Below, one piece after another: positions 30,929 through 38,644 of a DNA stretch of 45,767 nucleotides. The translations under genes and the position numbers were made by a program. The notes below the pieces were generated by a model. That model made no database searches, had not been told where the DNA came from, and worked only from the letters and a program-made list of their open reading frames with translations. Where the stretch lies: IMG/VR virus record IMGVR_UViG_3300037247_000684, positions 1-45,767 of that record; one strand, 5' to 3'. Each line of letters begins with the position of its first letter. Positions within the stretch are counted from its first letter, which is position 1. The DNA is from a virus.

Positions 30929-31326
30929 TTTCTATTCTCCTCTACTTTGGGTTGAGCCTTGGATATGGCAGCTATCAGCACTATTTTGATTTCGCCCCAA
31001 CGCTTGTGCTCGTTATGGAGAGCGAGTTCACACGCTGCCAGTAAATCCTTGTTTATTGCTTCCACATTATCGAGACGTTTACAGAGGTTAAGAATAGCAC
31101 ATATAGCATAGTCTAAGGTACTATCTGTGTGTGGGGCTTCTGCTAACCATCTATCTCGTATCTTTGTCGTGAACTCCGAACTTGGCTGGGCTTTAGGTTG
31201 CTTCAAGTGGCCTATGGCTTGGCAAGCTAAGGTCTTTATCAATGGATAGCCATGCTTTTCATCTGGCTCATCGGTATCAGCTATCCTGAATATTCTTTCC
31301 AACAATTCGATTGTCTCTTGGCTCAT
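30925..31326 (-). CDS. Hypothetical protein, 133 aa
   Basis: Starts MSQETIELLERIF and ends LLAACELAL..AAISKAQPKVEEN. The C-terminal motif and first residues repeat in the 96-aa gene at 31658, and a 40-bp direct repeat covers this C-terminus. AGGAGCAAG precedes ATG 31326. Function unknown. Confidence 0.6.
   Translation of the reverse strand: MSQETIELLERIFRIADTDEPDEKHGYPLIKTLACQAIGHLKQPKAQPSSEFTTKIRDRWLAEAPHTDSTLDYAICAILNLCKRLDNVEAINKDLLAACELALHNEHKRWGEIKIVLIAAISKAQPKVEENRK
30934..30973. repeat. 40-bp direct repeat, copy 1
   Basis: Matches 31667-31706 at 39 of 40 bases. Covers the codons for the shared AKAQPKVEEN-type C-terminus and the following ribosome site. Confidence 0.85.
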
Positions 31327-31334
31327 ACTTGCTC

Positions 31335-31661
31335 CTACTTCAGTGTTTTTATCCGCCCTAAGAATAACTTGGCGTATTTCTTGCGGGCGCGGGGGGTTTT
31401 GGCTTTGCCCCAGCGACTAAAATAAGTATCGCCAGAATTGCAATGACCATATTTTTTGAGATACGGGCAAGTTACGCATTCGCCTGAATTTCTTCTTACA
31501 CTCCCATTGCTTGGATAATGGTTGTTGTATTCACAAAACCAACAATCACTATCTATTCCTTGATGTTTCTCTGGCAATTCACTTTTTTTACAACCTGTTT
31601 TTGCGTGTATCGTCCATGCTTCGATACAAAGCTCAATGGCTTTTTTACGTGATAGTTTCAT
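31335..31661 (-). CDS. Cys-rich small protein, 108 aa
   Basis: DCWFCEYNNHYP, then ECVTCPYLKKYGHC give a CxxC..CxxC set, flanked by basic helices. Similar small phage proteins are known without function. It is flanked by the two repeat-bearing genes. Confidence 0.6.
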   Translation of the reverse strand: MKLSRKKAIELCIEAWTIHAKTGCKKSELPEKHQGIDSDCWFCEYNNHYPSNGSVRRNSGECVTCPYLKKYGHCNSGDTYFSRWGKAKTPRARKKYAKLFLGRIKTLK

Positions 31662-31948
31662 TCTTTATTCTCCTCTACTTTGGGTTGAGCCTTGGCTATG
31701 GCAGCTTCGCATCGACACACACAACAAGAATTAGTAGGTATGCAATCTGGCGCGCTTTTAACTCTTAAACATTCTAATCCACGAGTAACACTTTTGCACG
31801 CTTCCAGCAACTCCCTCCGGCTGGCTTCGGAAGCATCAATGTTTTTAAGGGCTTGGTCAGCTTTAAGATAATAAAAAACATCACACCGTCTTTTACCTGA
31901 TGCAGTTTTTATATCTTCCAACAAATCTCGTATCTTCTCTTGGCTCAT
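31658..31948 (-). CDS. Hypothetical protein, 96 aa, paralogous ends to 133-aa gene
   Basis: Start ATG 31948 (MSQEKIRDLLEDI) fits GGAG spacing better than 31954 and matches its paralogue. Ends LLEACKSV..CRCEAAIAKAQPKVEEN. Function unknown. Confidence 0.6.
   Translation of the reverse strand: MSQEKIRDLLEDIKTASGKRRCDVFYYLKADQALKNIDASEASRRELLEACKSVTRGLECLRVKSAPDCIPTNSCCVCRCEAAIAKAQPKVEENKE
31667..31706. repeat. 40-bp direct repeat, copy 2
   Basis: Partner of 30934-30973; single A/C difference. Confidence 0.85.
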
Positions 31949-32013
31949 TTTCATTTACTCCTATTCCCTGAGCCTCGGCAAAACTCCTCCTTGAGTAATG
32001 CCGGAAACTCATG

Positions 32014-32106
32014 TTAATCTTTTCTTGTCCATAGATATTTAGAACAACAAAGTATCATTAATAATGATAAAACAGTTGCCGTTCCAACTAAAAAGTCAAC
32101 CATCAT
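32014..32106 (-). CDS. Small single-span membrane peptide, 30 aa
   Basis: ATG 32106 follows TGAGGTAAG and starts MMVDFLVGTATVLSLLMILC, one membrane helix, then a basic end (YLWTRKD). First gene of the early operon, directly behind leader copy 3. Could act on the host membrane early in infection; inference only. Confidence 0.5.
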   Translation of the reverse strand: MMVDFLVGTATVLSLLMILCCSKYLWTRKD

Positions 32107-32124
32107 TTTCTTACCTCAAAATAA

Positions 32125-32234
32125 ACCGACAAGGGGCGCGGAGCCAGTTACGATGTGGAAAGAACGCGCCCGCTTGACGGTAATGTGCCGTTGATTTGAT
32201 TTGTTGGGTGGTTTCCATTTTCGTAACTGACTCC
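32125..32234 (-). ncRNA. Interlocked-helix leader RNA, copy 3 (diverged)
   Basis: Helix A: 32221-32234 with 32140-32153 (14 bp, one G-U). Helix B: 32165-32181 with 32125-32140 (15 bp with one bulge and one T-T). One base is shared at the A'/B' joint. B-A' spacer is 11 nt; A-B spacer is 39 nt with a small hairpin. Helix B ends 18 nt before ATG 32106 and is followed by TTATTTTGAGG, as in copies 1 and 2. Confidence 0.65.
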
Positions 32235-32263
32235 ACTTTAACTTTTCAAAACGTACAAGCTAA

Positions 32264-32283
32264 GGCCGTTACCATTAACGGCC
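32264..32283 (-). promoter_or_regulatory. Hairpin in early leader
   Basis: GGCCGTTA pairs perfectly with TAACGGCC around four bases, within the long early leader. No U-tract follows. Confidence 0.5.
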
Positions 32284-32429
32284 TATGTTTGTCAGTTTTG
32301 GCTTTCCCGGTGCCGAGGTCAATTTAGAGATTTAACTTTAGGTTCGATTGAAGATTTTTCTTTCGCATTTTGGGTTCCACCTTTCTTTTTGAATTGACGT
32401 TTCTATCTTTATCCTTTATCATAAGCCAT

Positions 32430-32458
32430 ATTATCTCATATTTTGTCGGCTATGTCAA
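32430..32458 (-). promoter_or_regulatory. Early leftward promoter
   Basis: TTGACA (32453-32458), 17-nt spacer, GATAAT (32430-32435). It is the best consensus in the window and reads into a leader of about 315 nt before ATG 32106. The gap 32107-32534 holds only this promoter and leader; no terminator for the late operon was found in it. Confidence 0.8.
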
Positions 32459-32534
32459 TACAAATCTTTAGATAATCTGCGTTTGGACAATTAGTTTATT
32501 CGGACACGGCGTTATTGACTCAGAAAAGGTTGTT

Positions 32535-32966
32535 TTAGCCAGTATATATTTTCATAGTATCATGAATCTTCTTAGCCAATTCCGGTTCGGCTTCGCCTTT
32601 TACTCGACTAAGACCTTTTTCAAAGCCGGTATTTTTCTTCTTCTCTATGAAAATCCCCAGGGCTTCCAGTATGCCAATTCCAGCCAAGATAGGTACTGCG
32701 TAAGGGTTGAAGGGACTTGTGGCCGCCACGACAGCCTTAACAGCTTCTATGGGGGTCTCAGCGGTAGCCGCAACCTCGTTAAGTTCCTCGACCTGCCCTA
32801 AGACAATCTCGACCTTATCCCTCGTTTCTTTAGACGAAGTGGATACGGCCTCTCGGACTAAAGGTACTATCTGATTAACGGTATTAGTCAAGTTTAATAC
32901 CTCTTGCTGAGTAGCGGGGATACAACCACCACAAAACAATACTGCAATTACAAATAACTTCTTCAT
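32535..32966 (-). CDS. Putative lipoprotein with membrane segment, 143 aa
   Basis: MKKLFVIAVLFCGGC is a lipoprotein-type signal with C15 as the likely lipidated residue. A helical middle follows, then a hydrophobic AVPILAGIGILEALGIFI near 93-110 and a basic end. Placed last in the late operon, after another membrane protein, which suggests an envelope or lysis role (spanin-like), but it is not a recognised spanin. Confidence 0.55.
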   Translation of the reverse strand: MKKLFVIAVLFCGGCIPATQQEVLNLTNTVNQIVPLVREAVSTSSKETRDKVEIVLGQVEELNEVAATAETPIEAVKAVVAATSPFNPYAVPILAGIGILEALGIFIEKKKNTGFEKGLSRVKGEAEPELAKKIHDTMKIYTG

Positions 32967-32997
32967 TGTTTTCTCCTTTCAGCTAATGTGATATTTC

Positions 32998-33237
32998 CTA
33001 TTTTTTAACCTCTTCTAATATCAATCCCACGTCACGTTCAATATTACTTACCTTTTCTTCAAATCTTATCCGATGCTCTGTATTCTGCTTAACTTCCGGT
33101 TGTAACTTGGTATTATCAGATACTTGATGCTCTAATGTAGCAAAACCATAAATAACACCGCCAACAACCCCTAATATAACAACAGCCAAACTCACAACTG
33201 CTATTATTGTCTTTATCTTATTGTTTTTCTTCGCCAT
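32998..33237 (-). CDS. Small membrane protein, 79 aa
   Basis: Start ATG 33237 (GGAG upstream). Basic head, one membrane segment (IIAVVSLAVVILGVVGGVIY), then a coiled coil to the end. Holin or inner-membrane spanin subunit are candidates by topology and place; unproved. Confidence 0.55.
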   Translation of the reverse strand: MAKKNNKIKTIIAVVSLAVVILGVVGGVIYGFATLEHQVSDNTKLQPEVKQNTEHRIRFEEKVSNIERDVGLILEEVKK

Positions 33238-33238
33238 T

Positions 33239-33421
33239 TTATGCTCCAAGTTTCTCCATTTCCGTAGCCAAGCGATTACATAATTCAGACTCTTGATTTA
33301 ATTGCTGGGTAAGTTTCTCTCGTCTGATAACTGCCTCGCCAAGTTGAGCGGCAAGGTCTTTGCGCTTGTTTTTAGTCTCTACGTCCTTCGCTTTGTTTTC
33401 TGTTGCTTTCAGTTTTGCCAT
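33239..33421 (-). CDS. Small coiled-coil protein, 60 aa
   Basis: Highly charged helix (AKDVETKNKRKDLAAQLGEA, then LTQQLNQESELCNRL). Between fibre-like and membrane genes. Function unknown. Confidence 0.55.
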   Translation of the reverse strand: MAKLKATENKAKDVETKNKRKDLAAQLGEAVIRREKLTQQLNQESELCNRLATEMEKLGA

Positions 33422-33429
33422 AATTCTCC

Positions 33430-33630
33430 TTACGCATCAAGTATTGCTATTTTGGCTTTCAGTATATCAATTTTTGCCTGAAAGTCAATTACAGACTGGG
33501 CTGCGTCTAATTCTAAATGGTCAAGTTGAGTCTGGATTTCAGCCCTGTCTTCCTCTACGATGTGGGTCTCGTCTGTTGTACGAGTTACTTCGAGGGTGTT
33601 TTTGTCTTTCTTTTTGTAAGTTTCTGTCAT
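33430..33630 (-). CDS. Small conserved-type protein, 66 aa
   Basis: A beta hairpin (TLEVTRTTDETHIVEED) then a coiled coil (IQTQLDHLELDAAQSVIDFQ). This type is often found after tail fibre genes. Function unknown. Confidence 0.6.
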   Translation of the reverse strand: MTETYKKKDKNTLEVTRTTDETHIVEEDRAEIQTQLDHLELDAAQSVIDFQAKIDILKAKIAILDA

Positions 33631-33640
33631 TTTACTTCTC

Positions 33641-35188
33641 CTATGTATAAAAGTCTGGAACCTTCTTTTTTGTACCTATTATCCCCGTAGTTTGATAGTG
33701 AATATCAATGTAATGTATGAACGGGTCTGGTACACCCCCACCAGTAAGATTATTTGCGTTTAGCCCAGCAGTACAAATTATAACACCATCAGGTTCTAAA
33801 TCATCTGTATCTATCTGTGAACCGGAAGGACTTGAAGCTGATATTTGTACTTCTGTTAATTCCTGTGTGTATTGTGTAGTACTTGCTGTTGCACTTACAA
33901 CCGTTCCGCTTACAGATGCGGGAAAAGCAGCTTGGGCGTGAGCTTTAGCATAAGATATTTCATAGTCAAAAGTTACTGTTCCACCATCAACAGCTACGTT
34001 GGTACTCCAGTGGAAATGTAAAAATATATCCGTGCCCTTGACGTAATCGTGCGGGATATGATAGTCAAAATATTCTTCCTCGCCTGCTGCAAATTCAAAT
34101 TGAAATAAGCCATCTCTGTAAGCTATCAAGGCGGGTCTGGAACCACCTGTATTTTTAACCGCAGGTTCACCTAACAGGTCGGCAAAGCCAAAGGTGGGAG
34201 CCGCCAAATCGACTTTTATGCCTACGCCGGAAGTTTTGTTTATTACCCAATCACCGGTGTTTTGTATCCTTTTTTGTTTTGTTGGTGAATCACCGTCATT
34301 TCCATCATTGGTATAAAAATCAATAAATCCTTTTTCATCATCAGCAGAACCATCGTGACCTATTTCTATCCTTGCCAGAGTAGTTTCCTCGCCGCCAGAC
34401 TGCTCACCTTTGAAGTTTAATCTTGATTCCCTACCACCATCTGAATCTTCATGGGTGGAGTTGTGGAGAGTTAAATAGGGCTCTGTAAATTCTAATTCAA
34501 TCGCACCATTAAACCAATAATTGCTCAATCCATCAAAACTTGCTGTATCGGCTGCATCTACGCCTACGCCTATTTCAAGACTTCTTCTACTATCTCCTGT
34601 TCTGCGACCAAAAATTTGAAGTTCTTGTGTTTCACCCTCGGCGGCGCTTGAGAACATTTTTATTAGAACGTTTGCATTTGCTTGAAGTGAGAGGTTTGTT
34701 AAACTACCTTGCGCTTGCAAATTGCCAGCATTTCCTACCGGATTAAAAGTGATAAAACCACTATTATCAGCGTTATAAACAATTAACTGACCTACGCCCG
34801 TACCCTTGCCTAAAATTTCAACAAGAGTATTTGTATTAGTTCCCTCATCGGTTATAAGTTTCAAACGGCCAACAGTCCACTGAATGAAGGCATGGGAATT
34901 ATCGTGAAAAATCCCGATTTGGTCAGAACCATCAGCAGAACCTATAGAATGTGTATATCCTGGAGTAAATGCCGCTCCACCTACACCAAAACGTCTGTTA
35001 GTAGTATCGAAAAGAGAGAATGTCGCACCAGCAGCGTTCTTGATTTGAAGGAAGGTAGTGGAATCCGTGGTGGGTTGAAAAACCGAACTATTCAGACCAA
35101 AGACGGAATTGCCAGTAATAGTAAGTCCTGTGAAAGTCGGGCTTGACGTTTTCCCTAATGCCTGGGGTATGACGGAGAATAGTTTCAT
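33641..35188 (-). CDS. Tail fibre/adhesin-like protein, 515 aa
   Basis: Start ATG 35188 lies 1 nt past the previous stop. The N-terminus MKLFSVIPQALGKTSSPTFT and repeated short beta motifs with Asn/Gly/Thr (LTITGNSVFGLNSSV; VGVGG-type turns) fit a trimeric beta-helical appendage. The C-terminal 150 residues (YFDYHIPHDYVKGTDIFLHF, then IHYIDIHYQ-type ending) form a separate domain I have seen ending similar proteins. Probably a receptor-binding or capsid fibre protein. Confidence 0.65.
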   Translation of the reverse strand: MKLFSVIPQALGKTSSPTFTGLTITGNSVFGLNSSVFQPTTDSTTFLQIKNAAGATFSLFDTTNRRFGVGGAAFTPGYTHSIGSADGSDQIGIFHDNSHAFIQWTVGRLKLITDEGTNTNTLVEILGKGTGVGQLIVYNADNSGFITFNPVGNAGNLQAQGSLTNLSLQANANVLIKMFSSAAEGETQELQIFGRRTGDSRRSLEIGVGVDAADTASFDGLSNYWFNGAIELEFTEPYLTLHNSTHEDSDGGRESRLNFKGEQSGGEETTLARIEIGHDGSADDEKGFIDFYTNDGNDGDSPTKQKRIQNTGDWVINKTSGVGIKVDLAAPTFGFADLLGEPAVKNTGGSRPALIAYRDGLFQFEFAAGEEEYFDYHIPHDYVKGTDIFLHFHWSTNVAVDGGTVTFDYEISYAKAHAQAAFPASVSGTVVSATASTTQYTQELTEVQISASSPSGSQIDTDDLEPDGVIICTAGLNANNLTGGGVPDPFIHYIDIHYQTTGIIGTKKKVPDFYT

Positions 35189-35189
35189 T

Positions 35190-38100
35190 TTACTTAACTT
35201 TCTTTTCTTGTTCTTCAAATGCTTCTGGATTTTCCATCAGTTCTTCCATAACACCCAAAAGCTCTTCGGTTGTTGGCGCATCTTCATCTTCTATAATGGA
35301 ATCAAGATGAAATTTCTGAAGTTGTTCCGTATATATTATCCATTTTTTGTCAAATTCCTTTTCAGTAATATCTCCATTTGCTTTTTGCATTAAGACTTTC
35401 ACCATATTGCCACGAAGCTCATCAAAACCTTTGGCCATCCTAAGAAGTTTCCATCGTCTTGCCTCACTTACATCAAGAGCTTGTGTTCTTACCCCGAATA
35501 TTGTGTGTGCGATTGCTTCAGGCAATAACATATCCTTACCACGTATTTTTTTGCCTGTAGCCGCGCCATATAGTTTGTCCCAATATATTCCTTTGTAGGC
35601 GATAGACGGCGAAAGTGCCTGCCAAACATACAACATCTTTTTGAAGTTCTGTTCTTTTCTATAAGCAGGAGTTTGTTTATCAACTGGTATAGCATCATCA
35701 TAGATTTTACGACCTGTCCAAGATGATTTGTTTTGCATTATTTCATAAGTAATTTGAACTAATGGATTTGTAATGGCGCTCTTCATCAACCCCCTTTGCT
35801 CTGCTTCAAACAAACCACCCCAAGGAACATTCCAAGTCCAATCGAAAAAGCGTAAGTCGCCATTTGCGTCTCGATAAGGCATCAAAAGATAGCTTCCTTG
35901 ATTCATATATTCAGGAAGAAGTCTTTCTATTTGCTCGTAATCCTTTGTCGTTAATTCCAGTTTGTATAATGAATATTGAGTAAGCGACTTTGCAAGCATC
36001 GGATACTTAGCAATAACAAGAGGACGATTAACAACGGCCTCAAGAACTCTTGGGAGGGCTTTTCTTGGAAATGTATAAAAAGGCATAATGCGCCGTGCGA
36101 TATTTTTTTCCCAATTTGCTAAATCCGAATAATCAAAAAGCCATTTATTCGCCTCTTGAACAGCCTCTATAATAGATTTACCTTTTTCTCGTTGTTCCAA
36201 ATACTTTACAAACTTGCCAATAAATTCTTCAGCTTGATATGCTTCTGCTGGCTTGGCAGCTACCTTACTTATTCCTTTATTAAAACCATTGATAAGAGTA
36301 CGCAAAGCACCTTGACCTTTTGCTTCCTTAAAGCCTTTTAGCATATCATCAAGAAGTTCTCCTCTTATCATCGTAGTACGCATAAAATATCTACGAGCTT
36401 GTCGATATTCCTCGCTATTTTCTTTAATGTGCTTGAGAGCTTTGCCTATATATTTTACTTGTTGAATAGCATCCATACCTGAGAGGTCTAAAAGAACACT
36501 GTTGGAGAACATATTACGGAAATGCACAGATGGCGCCAAAACGGTTTTGCCAAGTTTCCAACCACCTATACCTGCATCATATAATGCTTCAATCTCACTT
36601 TTTGTTCTAAGTAATGCTGTAACATCTCCGTGTATAGTAGGATGTACGAACTTGCCACGAAGAGCGCCGTAAGCCTTAGTATCCGGTAAGGCCGTTTTTA
36701 CAAAGCCAGGTATCCATTCACTTGAAACCCACTTAGGATTACTGGCAGCAAACTCAAATAACTTGGCTGTTTCTATCGCACTGCTCTCTTGAATCATACG
36801 TTTCATAACAGGAAAAGCAGGCTCTTTAATTTCGCCCATTGCTTTGCGTACATCTTCCGGTAGTTTCTTTCTCTGCTTTGCAAACTGCGCCCTGACCCTC
36901 CGCTCTGCAAATAACGGAAGCCCCCTTGCCGCTTGCTCTTCTTTCGATAAAAACATACGCGGAAAATATGCCTCTCCGCCAAGGTGATATTGCTGCTGAA
37001 GGCTTTCGCTTACTTTGGCAATTTTATCGGTAAGCTCTTGTGTTTTTTTTGCCTTACCAGGAAATCGCCTTCGCATTGAACCAATCTTTTTTAATAAAGG
37101 TTTAAGACCAGCCAATTCTAAGCCTTCAATTTTCCCGCCAATAGTAAGCAATTCATCAATTATCCGACTACCTTCTACCTCTCTCAGCTTCAATAATCTC
37201 TCTGTATAAGGCCCAAGTTTGTTTAAGTCAATTCCCGCAATATCAATATCAAGAAGATTGTCAACGGCCTTGCTAATAGATTTTAGAATTTTAGCCCGCT
37301 CAGATTGTCTGGCATTTTCAAAGGTATTAAGCAAGCGACTCAAACGACCAGGCTGTGTTGTTTTTATATCAAGAACCTTCTCAAGGCTATTTAATAGCCG
37401 AGGGTCTTTGCGGTTCATATCAGATATAATTTTCCATAATTTTTGAACTACTGCTTCTCGTCCCTTTATCCTAATTTTCGATAACTGTGCTTCATTAACA
37501 TCTAATAGTTTAGATAATTGCTTAATATATTTTACATCTCCGCGTTCGATACTTTCCGCTAAGCGCAAAACGCGATTTGCAAGCGGAATTTTACCCTTTA
37601 CTCGTAAGGTTTCAGCGGCTTTTTGCAACGATTCTTGGAACGGAACTTTCTCTAATCCAGTAAGCTGCTTTTGCAATTGCGCCCTTTGTTTCAAAAGTCC
37701 CGCCACTCTTTTCTTAGGCAATTTCGTCAGGTATGTATATTCAGGTAATATACCAAGTTTTTTAAGCTCGCCCGACATCCGTGCAAATTCTTCAATCACA
37801 GGATTTGCCTTTGCTGCTAAGTCCGGCTGAGTAGTAATTCCTCCTTTAATTATTTGGGTAAGTCGAAGCTTGACGGCACGGGGCGTTATATTTCGTCCTG
37901 TTTTTTCACTCAAGGCTTTTGCTAACTTACGAATCTCTTTATTGCCAAGAGACTTACCTAAGTCTTTTGCGTCAGTAATCCTTGCTCCCGTCTCAAGCCT
38001 TGCTAACTTTTTCATCTGCTGCCAAGCAGGAAGGCGGCGAGCGGCAATTGTTTGTGGAATTCCTGTTGCTTTTGCCCCCGCCATAATACCCCTTAGCATT

Positions 38101-38642
38101 TTTCCAAACAAATAAGGCGTTACAAGAATTGATGCGCCGCCACCAGATATTGTTTTATACCATTCCGGCGCAGGCTCGTCCGTTAAAGCCTCATAATAAC
38201 TACCAAAGAAATCATTGAAAGTCTTGAGTCCCTCTGGTTTTTCCTTTCCAGGTATCCAAGCTTTTCCAACCAAACCAAGAGTTTTAACTACTTCCTGACT
38301 CTCTCTTAAAAGGTCGTCTGGCCGAAGAAGCCTTGGCTGAATAATTCCAAACCCTTTATCAATACCTTGTTCGGCTAAGGTTTTCTTTCTTTCTTCAAGA
38401 GCTTTCGTTAAAGGCGTTGCGAGAGTATATTCAATTCGCTCAAATGGCCAAGCTATAATTCCAAGACCTGACCATATACCTTTTTTGAACAAGCCAAGAT
38501 ATTTATCAGTTATTTCCTTACTCACTAACACTTTCTCTTTTGGCCGTGGATATAGTGGTGGTTCAGACGGGTCAATAGGCTCATCGACAATGTTATCTAA
38601 CAAGTCTCGTTCTGTAGCAATTGAATCTAATAAATCCGGCAT
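35190..38642 (-). CDS. Large internal virion/DNA ejection protein, 1150 aa
   Basis: Size and position match T7-like gp16-type ejection proteins. The sequence is mainly helical and basic: SGLGIIAWPFERIEYTLATP, long Leu/Lys helices to about 530, then MFLSKEEQAARGLPLFAERR. The C-terminal half has AEAYQAEEFIGKFVKYLEQR, WLFDYSDLANWEKNIARRIM and PFYTFPRKALPRVLEAVVNR, a segment I recall from large phage internal proteins. No lysozyme or transglycosylase motif was found at the N-terminus, unlike T7 gp16. Confidence 0.7.
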   Translation of the reverse strand: MPDLLDSIATERDLLDNIVDEPIDPSEPPLYPRPKEKVLVSKEITDKYLGLFKKGIWSGLGIIAWPFERIEYTLATPLTKALEERKKTLAEQGIDKGFGIIQPRLLRPDDLLRESQEVVKTLGLVGKAWIPGKEKPEGLKTFNDFFGSYYEALTDEPAPEWYKTISGGGASILVTPYLFGKMLRGIMAGAKATGIPQTIAARRLPAWQQMKKLARLETGARITDAKDLGKSLGNKEIRKLAKALSEKTGRNITPRAVKLRLTQIIKGGITTQPDLAAKANPVIEEFARMSGELKKLGILPEYTYLTKLPKKRVAGLLKQRAQLQKQLTGLEKVPFQESLQKAAETLRVKGKIPLANRVLRLAESIERGDVKYIKQLSKLLDVNEAQLSKIRIKGREAVVQKLWKIISDMNRKDPRLLNSLEKVLDIKTTQPGRLSRLLNTFENARQSERAKILKSISKAVDNLLDIDIAGIDLNKLGPYTERLLKLREVEGSRIIDELLTIGGKIEGLELAGLKPLLKKIGSMRRRFPGKAKKTQELTDKIAKVSESLQQQYHLGGEAYFPRMFLSKEEQAARGLPLFAERRVRAQFAKQRKKLPEDVRKAMGEIKEPAFPVMKRMIQESSAIETAKLFEFAASNPKWVSSEWIPGFVKTALPDTKAYGALRGKFVHPTIHGDVTALLRTKSEIEALYDAGIGGWKLGKTVLAPSVHFRNMFSNSVLLDLSGMDAIQQVKYIGKALKHIKENSEEYRQARRYFMRTTMIRGELLDDMLKGFKEAKGQGALRTLINGFNKGISKVAAKPAEAYQAEEFIGKFVKYLEQREKGKSIIEAVQEANKWLFDYSDLANWEKNIARRIMPFYTFPRKALPRVLEAVVNRPLVIAKYPMLAKSLTQYSLYKLELTTKDYEQIERLLPEYMNQGSYLLMPYRDANGDLRFFDWTWNVPWGGLFEAEQRGLMKSAITNPLVQITYEIMQNKSSWTGRKIYDDAIPVDKQTPAYRKEQNFKKMLYVWQALSPSIAYKGIYWDKLYGAATGKKIRGKDMLLPEAIAHTIFGVRTQALDVSEARRWKLLRMAKGFDELRGNMVKVLMQKANGDITEKEFDKKWIIYTEQLQKFHLDSIIEDEDAPTTEELLGVMEELMENPEAFEEQEKKVK

Positions 38643-38644
38643 TA

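Noticed and set aside
30934-31706. CRISPR-like array
   Set aside because: Only two repeat copies with a whole gene between; this is gene-end duplication.
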